Shown: piece after piece, positions 49,980 through 58,576 of the stretch
Layout of the letters: each line of letters begins with the position of its first letter
How positions within the stretch are numbered: position 1 is the stretch's first letter
Assembly: GCA_900541125.1 (NCBI GenBank)
Contig: UQIK01000004.1
Span: forward strand, 49,658 to 113,657
Reading direction: 5' to 3'
Source of the DNA: an uncultured Collinsella sp.
GTDB lineage: Bacteria > Actinomycetota > Coriobacteriia > Coriobacteriales > Coriobacteriaceae
Length of the DNA stretch: 64,000 nt
Made by a program: the position numbers and the translations under genes
Notes under the pieces: generated by a model
Database searches by the model: none
Seen by the model: only the letters and a program-made list of their open reading frames with translations
Told to the model about the DNA's origin: nothing

Positions 49980-51959
49980 ATGAATCTTCACCTTTCTCAG
50001 TCTGATGGCTTTTTGCGTGTGGCGGCGGCGTCGCCGCGGATTCGCGTTGCCGATGTCGAGGGCAATGCCGAGGTTGCGCTGGCGGCTGTTCGCGAGGCTG
50101 CCGAGCGCGGCGTTCGCGCGCTGGTGCTGCCCGAGCTTAACCTGTGCGGCTATACCGTGGCCGACCTGTTCCATAACCGTACGCTGCTGCATGCCTGCGA
50201 GGCTGCTCTGGTGCATATCCTCGATGAAACCCGTGAGCTGCCGATTGTCTTTACCGTTGGCTTGCCCGTTGCGGTGGCAGAAAGCATCTACAACTGCGCC
50301 GCCGTGTGCTGCGCGGGCGAGCTTTTGGGCCTCACGGCCAAGAAGTATCTGCCCAACTATGGCGAGTTCTACGAGCGCCGCTGGTTTGCTCCGGCGCCCG
50401 CAGATCCCGTGTGGGTCGAGTTTGCCGGTCGGGGTCCGGTTCCGCTGGGTTCGGGGCTTGTCTACCGCTGCTGTGATGAAGGTGCCGAGGATATGGTGCT
50501 GGGCGTTGAGGTCTGCGAGGACCTGTGGGTGCCGGCGCCCCCTTCGACCGAGATGGCGCTTGCCGGTGCGACGGTGATCCTCAATCCGTCGGCTTCGGAC
50601 GAGATTATCGGTAAGGCGGATTACCGCCGCAGCCTCATTTCCAACCAGAGCGCGCGCCTGTACTGCGCCTATGCCTACGCGGACGCGAGCGAGGGCGAGT
50701 CCACGACCGACATGGTCTTTGCGGGCGAGAACCTCGTCTACGAAAACGGCTCCAAGCTCGCCGCGACCAAACTGCTTACCTGCGATATGGCCATCGCCGA
50801 CGTTGACCTTGACCGCCTGGTTGCCGAACGCCGTCGCTCGACGACGTGGACGCGTACCGACGATGCTCCGGAGGCCACGACCGTTGAGTTTTCGTTTGAG
50901 GGCGTGCTGGCCGAAGAACCTGTCCTGCGCGATGCCTGCGATATCGACCGCGTTTTCCCGCGCGCGCCCTTTGTGCCGGCCGACCACGGCGACTTGGCCG
51001 AGCGCTGCGAGACGATCCTCGATCTACAGACTGCGGGCCTCAAGACCCGCCTCGCCCACACGGGTACCAAGGCTGCGGTCATCGGCCTTTCGGGCGGCTT
51101 GGACTCCACGCTAGCGCTGCTTGTGACCGTGCGTGCCTTCGATGCGCTGGGGCTGCCGCGCACGGGTATCACGGCCGTGTCCATGCCCGGCTTTGGCACG
51201 ACGCACCGCACTAAGTCCAATGCCGAGTCGCTCGCTCGCGACCTAGGCGTGAGCTTTCGCGAAGTCTCGATCCATGCAGCCGTGGAACAGCATTTTAAGG
51301 ACATCGAGCACGACCCGACCGTCCAGGACGTGACCTACGAGAACAGCCAGGCGCGCGAGCGCACGCAGATTCTCATGGATTTGGCCAACCAAGCCGGCGG
51401 CTTTGTCATCGGCACGGGCGACCTGTCGGAGCTGGCGCTCGGCTGGGCTACCTATAACGGCGACCACATGAGCATGTATGCCGTCAACGCGAGCGTGCCC
51501 AAGACGCTTGTGCGCCATCTGGTGCGCTATGCGGCTGATGTCTTTGGCGGGCGTATTGCCGAGACGCTGCTCGACATCCTCGATACGCCGGTGTCCCCCG
51601 AGCTTCTGCCGCCCACGGGCGACGGCGAGATTGCGCAGAAGACCGAGGATTTGGTGGGCCCGTACGAGCTGCACGACTACTTCCTCTACTACCTGCTACG
51701 TTTTGGCTTTGAGCCGGGCAAGATCTACCGCATGGCGCTCAAGAGCTTCGAGGGCGTCTACGACGCCGGGACCGTCCACACGTGGTTGCGTACGTTCTAT
51801 CGTCGCTTCTTTGCCCAGCAGTTTAAGCGCAGCTGCCTGCCCGATGGTCCCAAGGTGGGTTCGGTGACGCTCAGCCCGCGCGGCGATTGGCGTATGCCGA
51901 GTGACGCTAGCTCGTGTCTGTGGCTTGCGCAGATCGACGCGCTCAATCCAGTTGACTAA
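49980..51959 (+). CDS. nadE: Glutamine-dependent NAD+ synthetase
   Basis: It amidates nicotinate adenine dinucleotide to NAD+ using glutamine. The 659-residue protein joins an N-terminal nitrilase-type amidase (Glu in VLPELNLCGY, Lys in KKYLPNYGEFYE, Cys in GVEVCEDLW) to a C-terminal synthetase with the PP-loop GLSGGLDSTLALL and GTGDLSELALGWATYNGDH. ATG at 49980 is preceded by CGGGAG; an ATG nine codons earlier is less likely. Monocistronic, followed by a terminator. Confidence 0.95.
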   Translation: MNLHLSQSDGFLRVAAASPRIRVADVEGNAEVALAAVREAAERGVRALVLPELNLCGYTVADLFHNRTLLHACEAALVHILDETRELPIVFTVGLPVAVAESIYNCAAVCCAGELLGLTAKKYLPNYGEFYERRWFAPAPADPVWVEFAGRGPVPLGSGLVYRCCDEGAEDMVLGVEVCEDLWVPAPPSTEMALAGATVILNPSASDEIIGKADYRRSLISNQSARLYCAYAYADASEGESTTDMVFAGENLVYENGSKLAATKLLTCDMAIADVDLDRLVAERRRSTTWTRTDDAPEATTVEFSFEGVLAEEPVLRDACDIDRVFPRAPFVPADHGDLAERCETILDLQTAGLKTRLAHTGTKAAVIGLSGGLDSTLALLVTVRAFDALGLPRTGITAVSMPGFGTTHRTKSNAESLARDLGVSFREVSIHAAVEQHFKDIEHDPTVQDVTYENSQARERTQILMDLANQAGGFVIGTGDLSELALGWATYNGDHMSMYAVNASVPKTLVRHLVRYAADVFGGRIAETLLDILDTPVSPELLPPTGDGEIAQKTEDLVGPYELHDYFLYYLLRFGFEPGKIYRMALKSFEGVYDAGTVHTWLRTFYRRFFAQQFKRSCLPDGPKVGSVTLSPRGDWRMPSDASSCLWLAQIDALNPVD

Positions 51960-52027
51960 GGTTGGCTAAATTGAACCAATACGGGGGTTGCAAGCGTTAC
52001 ACTTTTGCAATCTGATGGCCCGTATCG

Positions 52028-52059
52028 CGCGGCGCTCTTGTCGGAGCGCCGCGTTTTTT
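52028..52059 (+). terminator. nadE terminator
   Basis: A perfect 10-bp stem (52028-52037 with 52044-52053) and T6 tail. It ends 19 bases before the next start codon, directly ahead of that gene's GAAAGG ribosome site. Confidence 0.9.
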
Positions 52060-52077
52060 ATATCGAAAGGTGGCACC

Positions 52078-53241
52078 ATGCAGGCATCGCAGCGTCTCGA
52101 CCGCTTTGGCGCGGAGGTCTTCGCCTCGCTCAACAACAAGCTTCTCGCGCTGAAGGCTCAGGGCAAGACCATTTACAACATGAGCGTGGGCACGCCCGAC
52201 TTTAAGCCGTACGACCACGTGGTCGAGGCGCTCACGCAGGCAGCCCAAGATCCCGAGATGTGGAAGTATGCCCTGCGCGACCTGCCCGAACTCAAGCAAG
52301 CCGTGTGCGATTACTATGAGCGTCGCTTTGGCGTTTCGGGCATTACGCCGTCTATGGTGCAGTCGTGCAACGGCACGCAGGAGGGCGTGGGCCATTTGGG
52401 CCTGGCCCTGCTCGATCCGGGTGACACCATTCTGGTTCCCGATCCGTGCTACCCGGTCTTTGAGGCGGGTGCCAAGATCGCCGATGCCAAGCTCGAATAC
52501 TATCCGCTGGTTGCCGAGCATAATTACCTGCCCTATGTGGCGGGTATCGATCCCGAGGTGGCCGATCGTGCCAAGTATATGATCGTGTCGCTGCCCGCGA
52601 ACCCGGTCGGCTCGGTGGGTACGCCCGAGGTCTACGAGGAGATTATCGCTTTCGCCCGCGAGCACGACCTGCTCATCGTCCATGACAACGCATACTCCGA
52701 CATCGTGTTCGACGGCGAGCCGGGCGGCAGCTTCTTGCAGTATCCCGGCGCGCTCGAGGTGGGCGTTGAGTTCTTCTCGCTTTCCAAGTCGTTTAACGTC
52801 ACCGGTGCCCGCATCGGCTTTTTGGTCGGTCGCGAGGATGTAGTCTCGGCCTTTGCCAAGCTGCGCGGCCAGATCGACTTCGGTATGTTCTTCCCGATCC
52901 AGAAGGCCGCCATCGCGTGCCTTAATGGCCCGCGCGATGAGGTCGAGGCGCAGCGTCTGAAGTACCAGGAGCGCCGCGATGCCCTGTGCGACGGTCTTGA
53001 GGGCCTGGGCTGGGAGCGTCCCAACGCGCATGGCTCTATGTTTGTGTGGGCCAAGCTTCCCGGTGGTCGCACCGATTCCATGGCGTTTTGCGAGGAGCTC
53101 ATGGAGAAGGCCGGCGTTGTGGTGACGCCGGGCGCGAGTTTTGGTCCTTCGGGCGAGGGGCACGTGCGCATGGCGCTGGTCCTGCCGCCCGATCAGATCG
53201 CTTTGGCTGTCGAGGCCATTCGCGAGGCGGGCCTGTATTAG
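52078..53241 (+). CDS. Class I/II aminotransferase (diaminopimelate-type candidate)
   Basis: A 387-residue PLP aminotransferase. The PLP lysine is in SLSKSFNVTGARIGF, with VSLPANPVGSVGT (the NPxG motif) and VHDNAYSDIVFDG. The N-terminus and length resemble the LL-diaminopimelate / N-acetyl-diaminopimelate aminotransferases. As dapH, dapB and a LysA-DapA fusion are 5-9 kb away, it could supply the aminotransfer step of lysine synthesis, but alanine or aromatic substrates are also possible. ATG at 52078 with GAAAGG upstream. Confidence 0.85.
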   Translation: MQASQRLDRFGAEVFASLNNKLLALKAQGKTIYNMSVGTPDFKPYDHVVEALTQAAQDPEMWKYALRDLPELKQAVCDYYERRFGVSGITPSMVQSCNGTQEGVGHLGLALLDPGDTILVPDPCYPVFEAGAKIADAKLEYYPLVAEHNYLPYVAGIDPEVADRAKYMIVSLPANPVGSVGTPEVYEEIIAFAREHDLLIVHDNAYSDIVFDGEPGGSFLQYPGALEVGVEFFSLSKSFNVTGARIGFLVGREDVVSAFAKLRGQIDFGMFFPIQKAAIACLNGPRDEVEAQRLKYQERRDALCDGLEGLGWERPNAHGSMFVWAKLPGGRTDSMAFCEELMEKAGVVVTPGASFGPSGEGHVRMALVLPPDQIALAVEAIREAGLY

Positions 53242-53442
53242 AAACCTGTTTCGGCCCGTCAATAGCTCGAAACCGATTTCGTGCAGTTATTTTACGAATA
53301 CTGCAAACAATTTCGGTAAACGGTCGATTTTCGGCTGCGAATAGGGGCATAATCAAAGTCCCGATTGGATGTATTGGGATTACGACAAGCCGCTCGGGTC
53401 GTTCCCGGGCGGCTTGTTTGTGGAGAGAGATGGGAGTTTCTA

Positions 53443-54393
53443 ATGGTTAACGAGAAGAAGGTCGCTATTGTCGGCTGCGGTTTCGTCGGTTCGTCTTCGG
53501 CGTTCGCTCTGATGCAGAGCGGTCTGTTCTCCGAGATGGTCCTCATCGACGTGGACAAGAACCGCGCCGAGGGTGAGGCTCTGGATATCGCGCACGGCAT
53601 GACGTTTGCCGAGCCGATGAAGATCTACGCCGGCGATTATTCCGATGTCGCCGACGCCGCCATGATCGTCGTCACCGCTGGCGCTGCCCAGAAGCCCGGT
53701 GAGACCCGCCTGGACCTGGTCAACAAGAACGTTAACATCTTTAAGTCCATTATCCCCGAGATTAAGAAGTCCGGCTTCGACGGCATTCTGCTAATCGTCT
53801 CCAACCCGGTTGATGTTCTGACCTATGCTGCCATCAAGATGTCCGGCCTGCCCGAGGGCCATGTCATCGGCTCCGGCACCGTGCTCGACACTGGCCGTCT
53901 GCAGCAGATGCTTGGTGCCCACGTCGAGGTTGATCCGCGCGATGTCCAGGCCTATGTCATGGGCGAGCACGGCGACTCCGAGTTTGTCGCTTGGTCCAGC
54001 GCTCAGGTTGCTGGCGTTCCGCTGAACACCTTCTGCGAGCTTCACGGTCATCTGGAGCACGAGGCTGCCGAGAAGCGTATCGCCGAGGACGTCAAGAACT
54101 CCGCCTACACCATCATCGAGAAGAAGCACGCCACCTACTACGGCGTCGCCATGGCCGTCAAGCGCATCTGCACCGCTGTCATGCGCGATGAGCAGACCGT
54201 TCTGCCCGTTTCCTCGCTCATGGTGGGCGAGTATGGCCTGTCCGATCTGGCTATCTCCATGCCGACGGTCGTTGGCCGCGACGGCGTCGTCTGCCGCGTC
54301 CCCGTGCCGCTGAACGATGACGAGCAGCATGAGCTCACCGCCTCCGCCAAGGCCCTCAAGGACATCATCGACAGCGTCGACTTCTCCTGCTAA
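53443..54393 (+). CDS. ldh: L-lactate dehydrogenase
   Basis: It reduces pyruvate to L-lactate with NADH in fermentation. The 316-residue protein has the NAD motif IVGCGFVGSSSAFAL, the substrate loop QKPGETRLDLV with its arginine, SNPVDVLTYA, SGTVLDTGRLQ (second arginine) and the catalytic histidine in GEHGDSEF. ATG at 53443 has GGGAG upstream. A hairpin at about 53382-53418 lies in its leader. Confidence 0.95.
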   Translation: MVNEKKVAIVGCGFVGSSSAFALMQSGLFSEMVLIDVDKNRAEGEALDIAHGMTFAEPMKIYAGDYSDVADAAMIVVTAGAAQKPGETRLDLVNKNVNIFKSIIPEIKKSGFDGILLIVSNPVDVLTYAAIKMSGLPEGHVIGSGTVLDTGRLQQMLGAHVEVDPRDVQAYVMGEHGDSEFVAWSSAQVAGVPLNTFCELHGHLEHEAAEKRIAEDVKNSAYTIIEKKHATYYGVAMAVKRICTAVMRDEQTVLPVSSLMVGEYGLSDLAISMPTVVGRDGVVCRVPVPLNDDEQHELTASAKALKDIIDSVDFSC

Positions 54394-54425
54394 ATCAAGC
54401 TCGCTAGAGCGAAAAGCTACAATGA

Positions 54426-54460
54426 AGGCGTCCGGGTCCACACGGCCCGGGCGCCTTTTT
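54426..54460 (+). terminator. ldh terminator
   Basis: An 11-bp stem (54426-54436 with 54446-54456, one G-U) with a T5 tail. A REP-like palindrome starts at the next base. Confidence 0.88.
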
Positions 54461-54489
54461 GGTGCAAAGTAACCTGACCCCAATGCACC
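54461..54489 (+). repeat. REP-like palindrome, copy A
   Basis: GGTGCA (54461-54466) pairs with TGCACC (54484-54489) around a loop containing AAGTAACCTGACCCC. A related sequence follows the next gene at 55674-55717. Confidence 0.7.
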
Positions 54490-54507
54490 ATAGTTGATGG
54501 GAGGGCC

Positions 54508-55668
54508 ATGTCGGATTCGCCTAATTTTTTGACCTATGCCCAGACAGCGTTTGATCCGTTTGAGGAACGGCCGTTCTGCGCGGTGGATAGCCTGGTCTTT
54601 GCGTGGTTGTCCTATTTGCGTTTGCCGGGTGATATGGCGGAGCTGACGAACTGGCAGGGCCTAGACGTACGCGAGCTGCTGCGCGCCGAGTGCTACCAAG
54701 ACATGATTGGCGACCTGTGGGATCCGGAGGGGAGTCGTGCCCTGTTGGAGGCTGTGGCAGCAAGCCCTCGCTACCGTGGCGTTCGTGTTTGCGGCTATCG
54801 TAGCGTGAGTGATGCCGAGACAACGGAGCAGTTTGCGGCCATGGCGTTCCGGTTTCCGGCGGGGTTTAGCTATCTTTCCTTCCGGGGGACCGATAGCACG
54901 ATTGTGGGCTGGAAAGAGGACTTTAACATGGCGTTCCGGTGCCCTGTGCCGGCCCAGGAATCCGCGGCGCGTTATGTGGACGAGGCGGCGGATGCGATCG
55001 ACGGGCCGCTTTTGTGCGGAGGTCATTCCAAGGGTGGAAACCTTGCGGTGTACGGTGCGGCGATGTGCTCCGATGTCGCCCGTGAGCGAATCGAACGGGC
55101 GTATTCCCATGATGGTCCAGGGTTCGTCGAGGAGTTTCTGAACGGCAACGCCTTTGCCGATCTTTCCGGTCGAATCGACAAGACGCTACCTCGGTCGTCG
55201 ATCTTCGGCATGATGTTCGAGACACAAGAGGACTATGCCATCGTTGAGAGCACCGAGTTCAGCCTGCTGCAGCACAATCCCTTTAGCTGGGTGGTTGATG
55301 GTTGCGACTTCGTATACTGTGAGCGCCTGTCCGCCGGTGCTCGATACGTTGATGGCTCCATTCGCGAGATGCTGCTTACAGTGTCGCCTAGCGAGCGCGA
55401 GCGTTTTGTAGATGCGTTGTTCTCCGTGTTTGAGGCTACGGACGCCGAACGGTTTGCGGATATCGCAGGAAATCTGCGTGAGAGTCTGCCCGTGATGCTC
55501 CAGGCTGCGCAAGGCTTTGACAAAGATACGCGACGCTTTATCTCGCAGACCATCGTGGCGATCCTTAAATGCGCACTGTTGCCCAAACGACCCCAGATCG
55601 ACGTGCCCGCTGCCGGCAAGAGTTTGGCAGAACAGCTCGAGGCCTGGCAGTCCGAGCTCCTGCGCTAA
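54508..55668 (+). CDS. Mbeg1-like (DUF2974) alpha/beta hydrolase
   Basis: A 386-residue protein of the Mbeg1-like/DUF2974 family. The nucleophile elbow is LLCGGHSKGGNLAVYGA (Ser in GHSKG), preceded by YLSFRGTDSTIVGWKEDFNM, as in lipase-type folds. No signal peptide, so it is probably cytosolic. The substrate is unknown. ATG at 54508 has GGGAGGG upstream. The gene is flanked on both sides by related REP-like palindromes. Confidence 0.85.
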   Translation: MSDSPNFLTYAQTAFDPFEERPFCAVDSLVFAWLSYLRLPGDMAELTNWQGLDVRELLRAECYQDMIGDLWDPEGSRALLEAVAASPRYRGVRVCGYRSVSDAETTEQFAAMAFRFPAGFSYLSFRGTDSTIVGWKEDFNMAFRCPVPAQESAARYVDEAADAIDGPLLCGGHSKGGNLAVYGAAMCSDVARERIERAYSHDGPGFVEEFLNGNAFADLSGRIDKTLPRSSIFGMMFETQEDYAIVESTEFSLLQHNPFSWVVDGCDFVYCERLSAGARYVDGSIREMLLTVSPSERERFVDALFSVFEATDAERFADIAGNLRESLPVMLQAAQGFDKDTRRFISQTIVAILKCALLPKRPQIDVPAAGKSLAEQLEAWQSELLR

Positions 55669-55673
55669 CCATT

Positions 55674-55717
55674 GGCGCAAAGCAACCTGTCCCCGATGCA
55701 TCAATCTTCGATGCGCC
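55674..55717 (+). repeat. REP-like palindrome, copy B
   Basis: GGCGCA (55674-55679) pairs with TGCGCC (55712-55717). The loop begins AAGCAACCTGTCCCC, a near copy of the loop in copy A. The arms differ between copies but both remain paired. Confidence 0.65.
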
Positions 55718-55779
55718 CGGGGCGGGCTCGACCGCTATACTGGTTCGTGCCGAAATCGATCTAGAACGGAATGCCGTAT

Positions 55780-56784
55780 ATGAAAATCAATCACGCGATT
55801 CTGCATATCCTGGACTTTGACTCTGCCGTCAACGTCATGAGCCAGCGCGAGCTCGATATCGAGAGCCGTACCGTGCGCAACTTCGTGACCACGCATCTGC
55901 GCCGCGCACGTACCTCGGCCGACAATAAACGCGCCACGTTTGCCGAGAACTCTGCGTTTGGCGGCGAGCTCAAGGGCTATTTCTTTGGCGAGCGCGAGTT
56001 CGTGGACCTGTCGCAGCAGATTGCGGAGTTTATCTCTTCCGAACTCACCAAGGCTGAGAAAGCCGAGTCCACCGACGTGCTTGTGGCGGACTTTGACGAC
56101 GATGAGGATGCCCGCTGGTTTGCCGTGATGCTGCTGGGCTCCAAGCAGGCATTCATGCACGAGGTGGGTCGCGAAGAGGGCGAGGTGCGTAACGACATCG
56201 CGCGCCACTATGCCATTCTGCCGAACCCTTCGCAAAAGGTGCCGAGCTATGCAATCGTGCGTGCAAGCACCATGGAGATCGGCTATGTGGATAAGAAACG
56301 CAAGATTGCCGGCGAGGATCGCATGCTCATTCCCGATGGCCTGCTGCAATGTGACACGGGCGTTTCTGGTAAGGAGGTCATCGACACGGTGACGCGCGTG
56401 GTCGAGGAGGTCGCTGAAGAGCACGGCGCCAACACGGCTGTAGCGCTCGCTAAGGTCAAAGCCGCCGTTGCCGAGAAGGTTGAGGATGACGAGGAGCTGC
56501 CGCCTTGGGATATCGTCGATGAGGTCTTTGAGGACGAACCGGTTATCAAGGAGAGCGTGCGCGCGGCATTGACCGAGGAGAAGATGCCTGAGCGTGTGCC
56601 CGTGGAGCGCAAGCAGGTCGAACGCGCGGCGGTGCGCAATCACAAGATTCGTACCGACACGGGCATCGAGATCAGCTTCCCGGCCGAGATGGGTTCGAAC
56701 TCCGAGTATATCGAGTTCGTCAACGAGCCCAACGGCCTCATCTCCATCGAGCTAAAAAACATCGGGTCAATTGAGAATCGATAA
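55780..56784 (+). CDS. Nucleoid-associated protein (NdpA/YejK family)
   Basis: A 334-residue protein of the 37-kDa nucleoid-associated family. It starts INHAILHILDFDSAVNVMSQRELD and has the DVLVADFDDDEDARWFAVMLLGSKQAF and HYAILPNPSQKVPSYAIV segments. Such proteins bind the nucleoid; the precise function is not known. The ATG at 55780 fits family N-termini; an ATG three codons earlier is possible. It ends at a bidirectional terminator shared with the lysine operon. Confidence 0.85.
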   Translation: MKINHAILHILDFDSAVNVMSQRELDIESRTVRNFVTTHLRRARTSADNKRATFAENSAFGGELKGYFFGEREFVDLSQQIAEFISSELTKAEKAESTDVLVADFDDDEDARWFAVMLLGSKQAFMHEVGREEGEVRNDIARHYAILPNPSQKVPSYAIVRASTMEIGYVDKKRKIAGEDRMLIPDGLLQCDTGVSGKEVIDTVTRVVEEVAEEHGANTAVALAKVKAAVAEKVEDDEELPPWDIVDEVFEDEPVIKESVRAALTEEKMPERVPVERKQVERAAVRNHKIRTDTGIEISFPAEMGSNSEYIEFVNEPNGLISIELKNIGSIENR

Positions 56785-57076
56785 ACTGCGCTTGGACGCT
56801 GCAAAAAATAAAGGCCGAAGCCTCGGATGAGGGCTTCGGCCTTTTTACTTGGGGCTTAATTACGCTACTGGTTGAGCATAAGTCAGCGAAAATGCCCCCG
56901 AGCGAGCAAGGTGACGTGAAAGAGGAGGGCATTGATCTTCTGGTCATGCCCGACGATTGAACGTCAGATTGCCGCTTAGGGGCGTTTGCAGCGTCGACCG
57001 GTCCGTCGTTCGTTAGAACGACGGAACCAAAGGTGGAGCGTCGAGCCGTTACGCGGTTTGGTAAAACCGCGTAACC
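56785..57076 (-). other. Structured 3' region of the lysine operon
   Basis: No gene is seen in these 292 bases. Read on the minus strand from dapH, they hold a perfect 12-bp hairpin (57048-57059 with 57064-57075), a 10-bp hairpin (57002-57011 with 57016-57025), overlapping GGGCAT/ATGCCC pairings near 56891-56958, and then the shared terminator. It looks like a long structured 3' untranslated region. Confidence 0.6.
56810..56846. terminator. Bidirectional terminator for ndpA-like gene and lysine operon
   Basis: A perfect 13-bp stem (56810-56822 with 56832-56844). T5 follows on the plus strand and a long T-rich tail follows on the minus strand, so it works in both directions. Confidence 0.9.
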
Positions 57077-57796
57077 CTACAGTTGGCGCAGGCCCTCTTC
57101 CAGGCCGGTCTTGCTGTCGGTCTTCTCGTCGCGCATCTTGATGACGCGGGCGGGGACACCGGCCACGACGGCACCGGCGGGGACATCCTCGACGCACACG
57201 GCGCCGGCGGCAACAACAGCGCCCTTGCCCACGCGTACGCCCTCCAGGACCACGGCGTTGGCGCCGATCATGACGTCGTCTTCGATGATGACGGGCGTGG
57301 CGCTTGCGGGCTCAACGACGCCTGCCAACACGGTTCCAGCGCCGATGTGGCAGTTCTTGCCCACGGTGGCGCGGCCGCCTAGCACGGCGCCCATATCGAT
57401 CATGGAACCCTCGCCGATAACGGAGCCGATGTTGATGATGGCGCCCATCATGATGACGGCACGGTCGCCAATCTCGACGCGGTCGCGGATGATCGCGCCC
57501 GGCTCGATGCGGGCGTTGATGCCCTTAAGGTCGAGCATGGGCACGGCGGAGTTGCGGCAATCGTTCTCCACGTCGTAGTAATCGATGGAATCAGCGTTGG
57601 CGTCCAGGATGGCCTTAAGCTCATCCCAGTCGCCAAAGACGGTCTTGCCGCGACGACCGCCGTAGACATGTGCGTCGCCCCAAGCAACCTTCATGCCCGG
57701 CTTCTCGCGCACGTACAACTTGACGGGCGTCTTTTTGGGCGCGGTGGCGATGTAGTCGATAATCTCCTGTGCATCCATCTCGGCTGCGTTACTCAT
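57077..57796 (-). CDS. dapH: Tetrahydrodipicolinate N-acetyltransferase
   Basis: It acetylates tetrahydrodipicolinate in the acetylase branch of diaminopimelate and lysine synthesis. The 239-residue protein has an N-terminal alpha/beta part and a left-handed beta-helix of hexapeptide repeats (IEPGAIIRDRVEIGDRA, GANAVVLEGVRVGKGAVVAAGAV) with the conserved NIGSVIGEGSMIDMGAVLGGRA. Last gene of the lysA-dapA, dapB, dapH operon; it starts 39 bases after dapB. Confidence 0.94.
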   Translation of the reverse strand: MSNAAEMDAQEIIDYIATAPKKTPVKLYVREKPGMKVAWGDAHVYGGRRGKTVFGDWDELKAILDANADSIDYYDVENDCRNSAVPMLDLKGINARIEPGAIIRDRVEIGDRAVIMMGAIINIGSVIGEGSMIDMGAVLGGRATVGKNCHIGAGTVLAGVVEPASATPVIIEDDVMIGANAVVLEGVRVGKGAVVAAGAVCVEDVPAGAVVAGVPARVIKMRDEKTDSKTGLEEGLRQL

Positions 57797-57835
57797 TTGC
57801 TATCTCTCCTTTGGGCGGATTCGGTTGATACCTGG

Positions 57836-58576
57836 TTAGGCAAACATGACCTGGTCGAACGTATAGAAGCCGGGTTCGCGGGTGACGAGCTTCTGGGCGG
57901 CGGCCAGGGCGCCGTTGACGAAGATCTGACGGCTCGTGGCGCGGTGGGTGAGCGTGACCTCCTCGTCCTGGCCAAAGAAACTCACTTCGTGGACGCCGGC
58001 GACAGTGCCACCGCGCAGCGAGTGCATGCCGATCTCCTTGGGATCGCGTGCGCCGCACATGCCCTCGCGTCCGTAGACGGGGTGGTAGCCTGTCTCGGGC
58101 TCGGCCTCGACTACGGCGTCGAGCAGCAGCTTGGCGGTACCGCTGGGGGCGTCGACCTTTTGGTTATGGTGCGTCTCGACGATTTCGCAGTCAAAGCCGG
58201 GCAACTCGCGCGTGGCCTGGGCCACTAGATGACGCAGGGCTGCGATGCCGATGGAGTAATTGCCCGAGTGCATAACGCGGGTGTTCTGGCCCAGCTCACG
58301 CAGACGGTCCATCTGCTCGGGGGTGTAGCCTGTGGTGCCTGAGACCAATGCCGCGCCCGTGCGCTCGACATAGGCGACGACGGCATCGAAGGTCACGACG
58401 TTCGAGAAGTCGATAATCACATCGGCAGCCGGTGCGTTCTCGAGCTTGCTCAAATCGAAGCCAATCTGGGCCACGATATCAAAAACGGGTTGACCGGCGG
58501 CGTCGACAACGCCCTCGGCGGTGGTGCGGATGAGCGAGCCCATGCGGCCCGTTCCCATAATGACGGTCTTAATCAA
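57836..58576 (-). CDS. dapB: 4-hydroxy-tetrahydrodipicolinate reductase
   Basis: It reduces the DapA product to tetrahydrodipicolinate with NAD(P)H. The 246-residue protein has the N-terminal GTGRMGSLIR motif, SGTTGYTPEQ, the catalytic ETHHNQKVDAPSGTAKLLL and the C-terminal HRATSRQIFVNGAL. It overlaps the DapA coding end by eight bases, so translation is coupled. Confidence 0.95.
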   Translation of the reverse strand: MIKTVIMGTGRMGSLIRTTAEGVVDAAGQPVFDIVAQIGFDLSKLENAPAADVIIDFSNVVTFDAVVAYVERTGAALVSGTTGYTPEQMDRLRELGQNTRVMHSGNYSIGIAALRHLVAQATRELPGFDCEIVETHHNQKVDAPSGTAKLLLDAVVEAEPETGYHPVYGREGMCGARDPKEIGMHSLRGGTVAGVHEVSFFGQDEEVTLTHRATSRQIFVNGALAAAQKLVTREPGFYTFDQVMFA

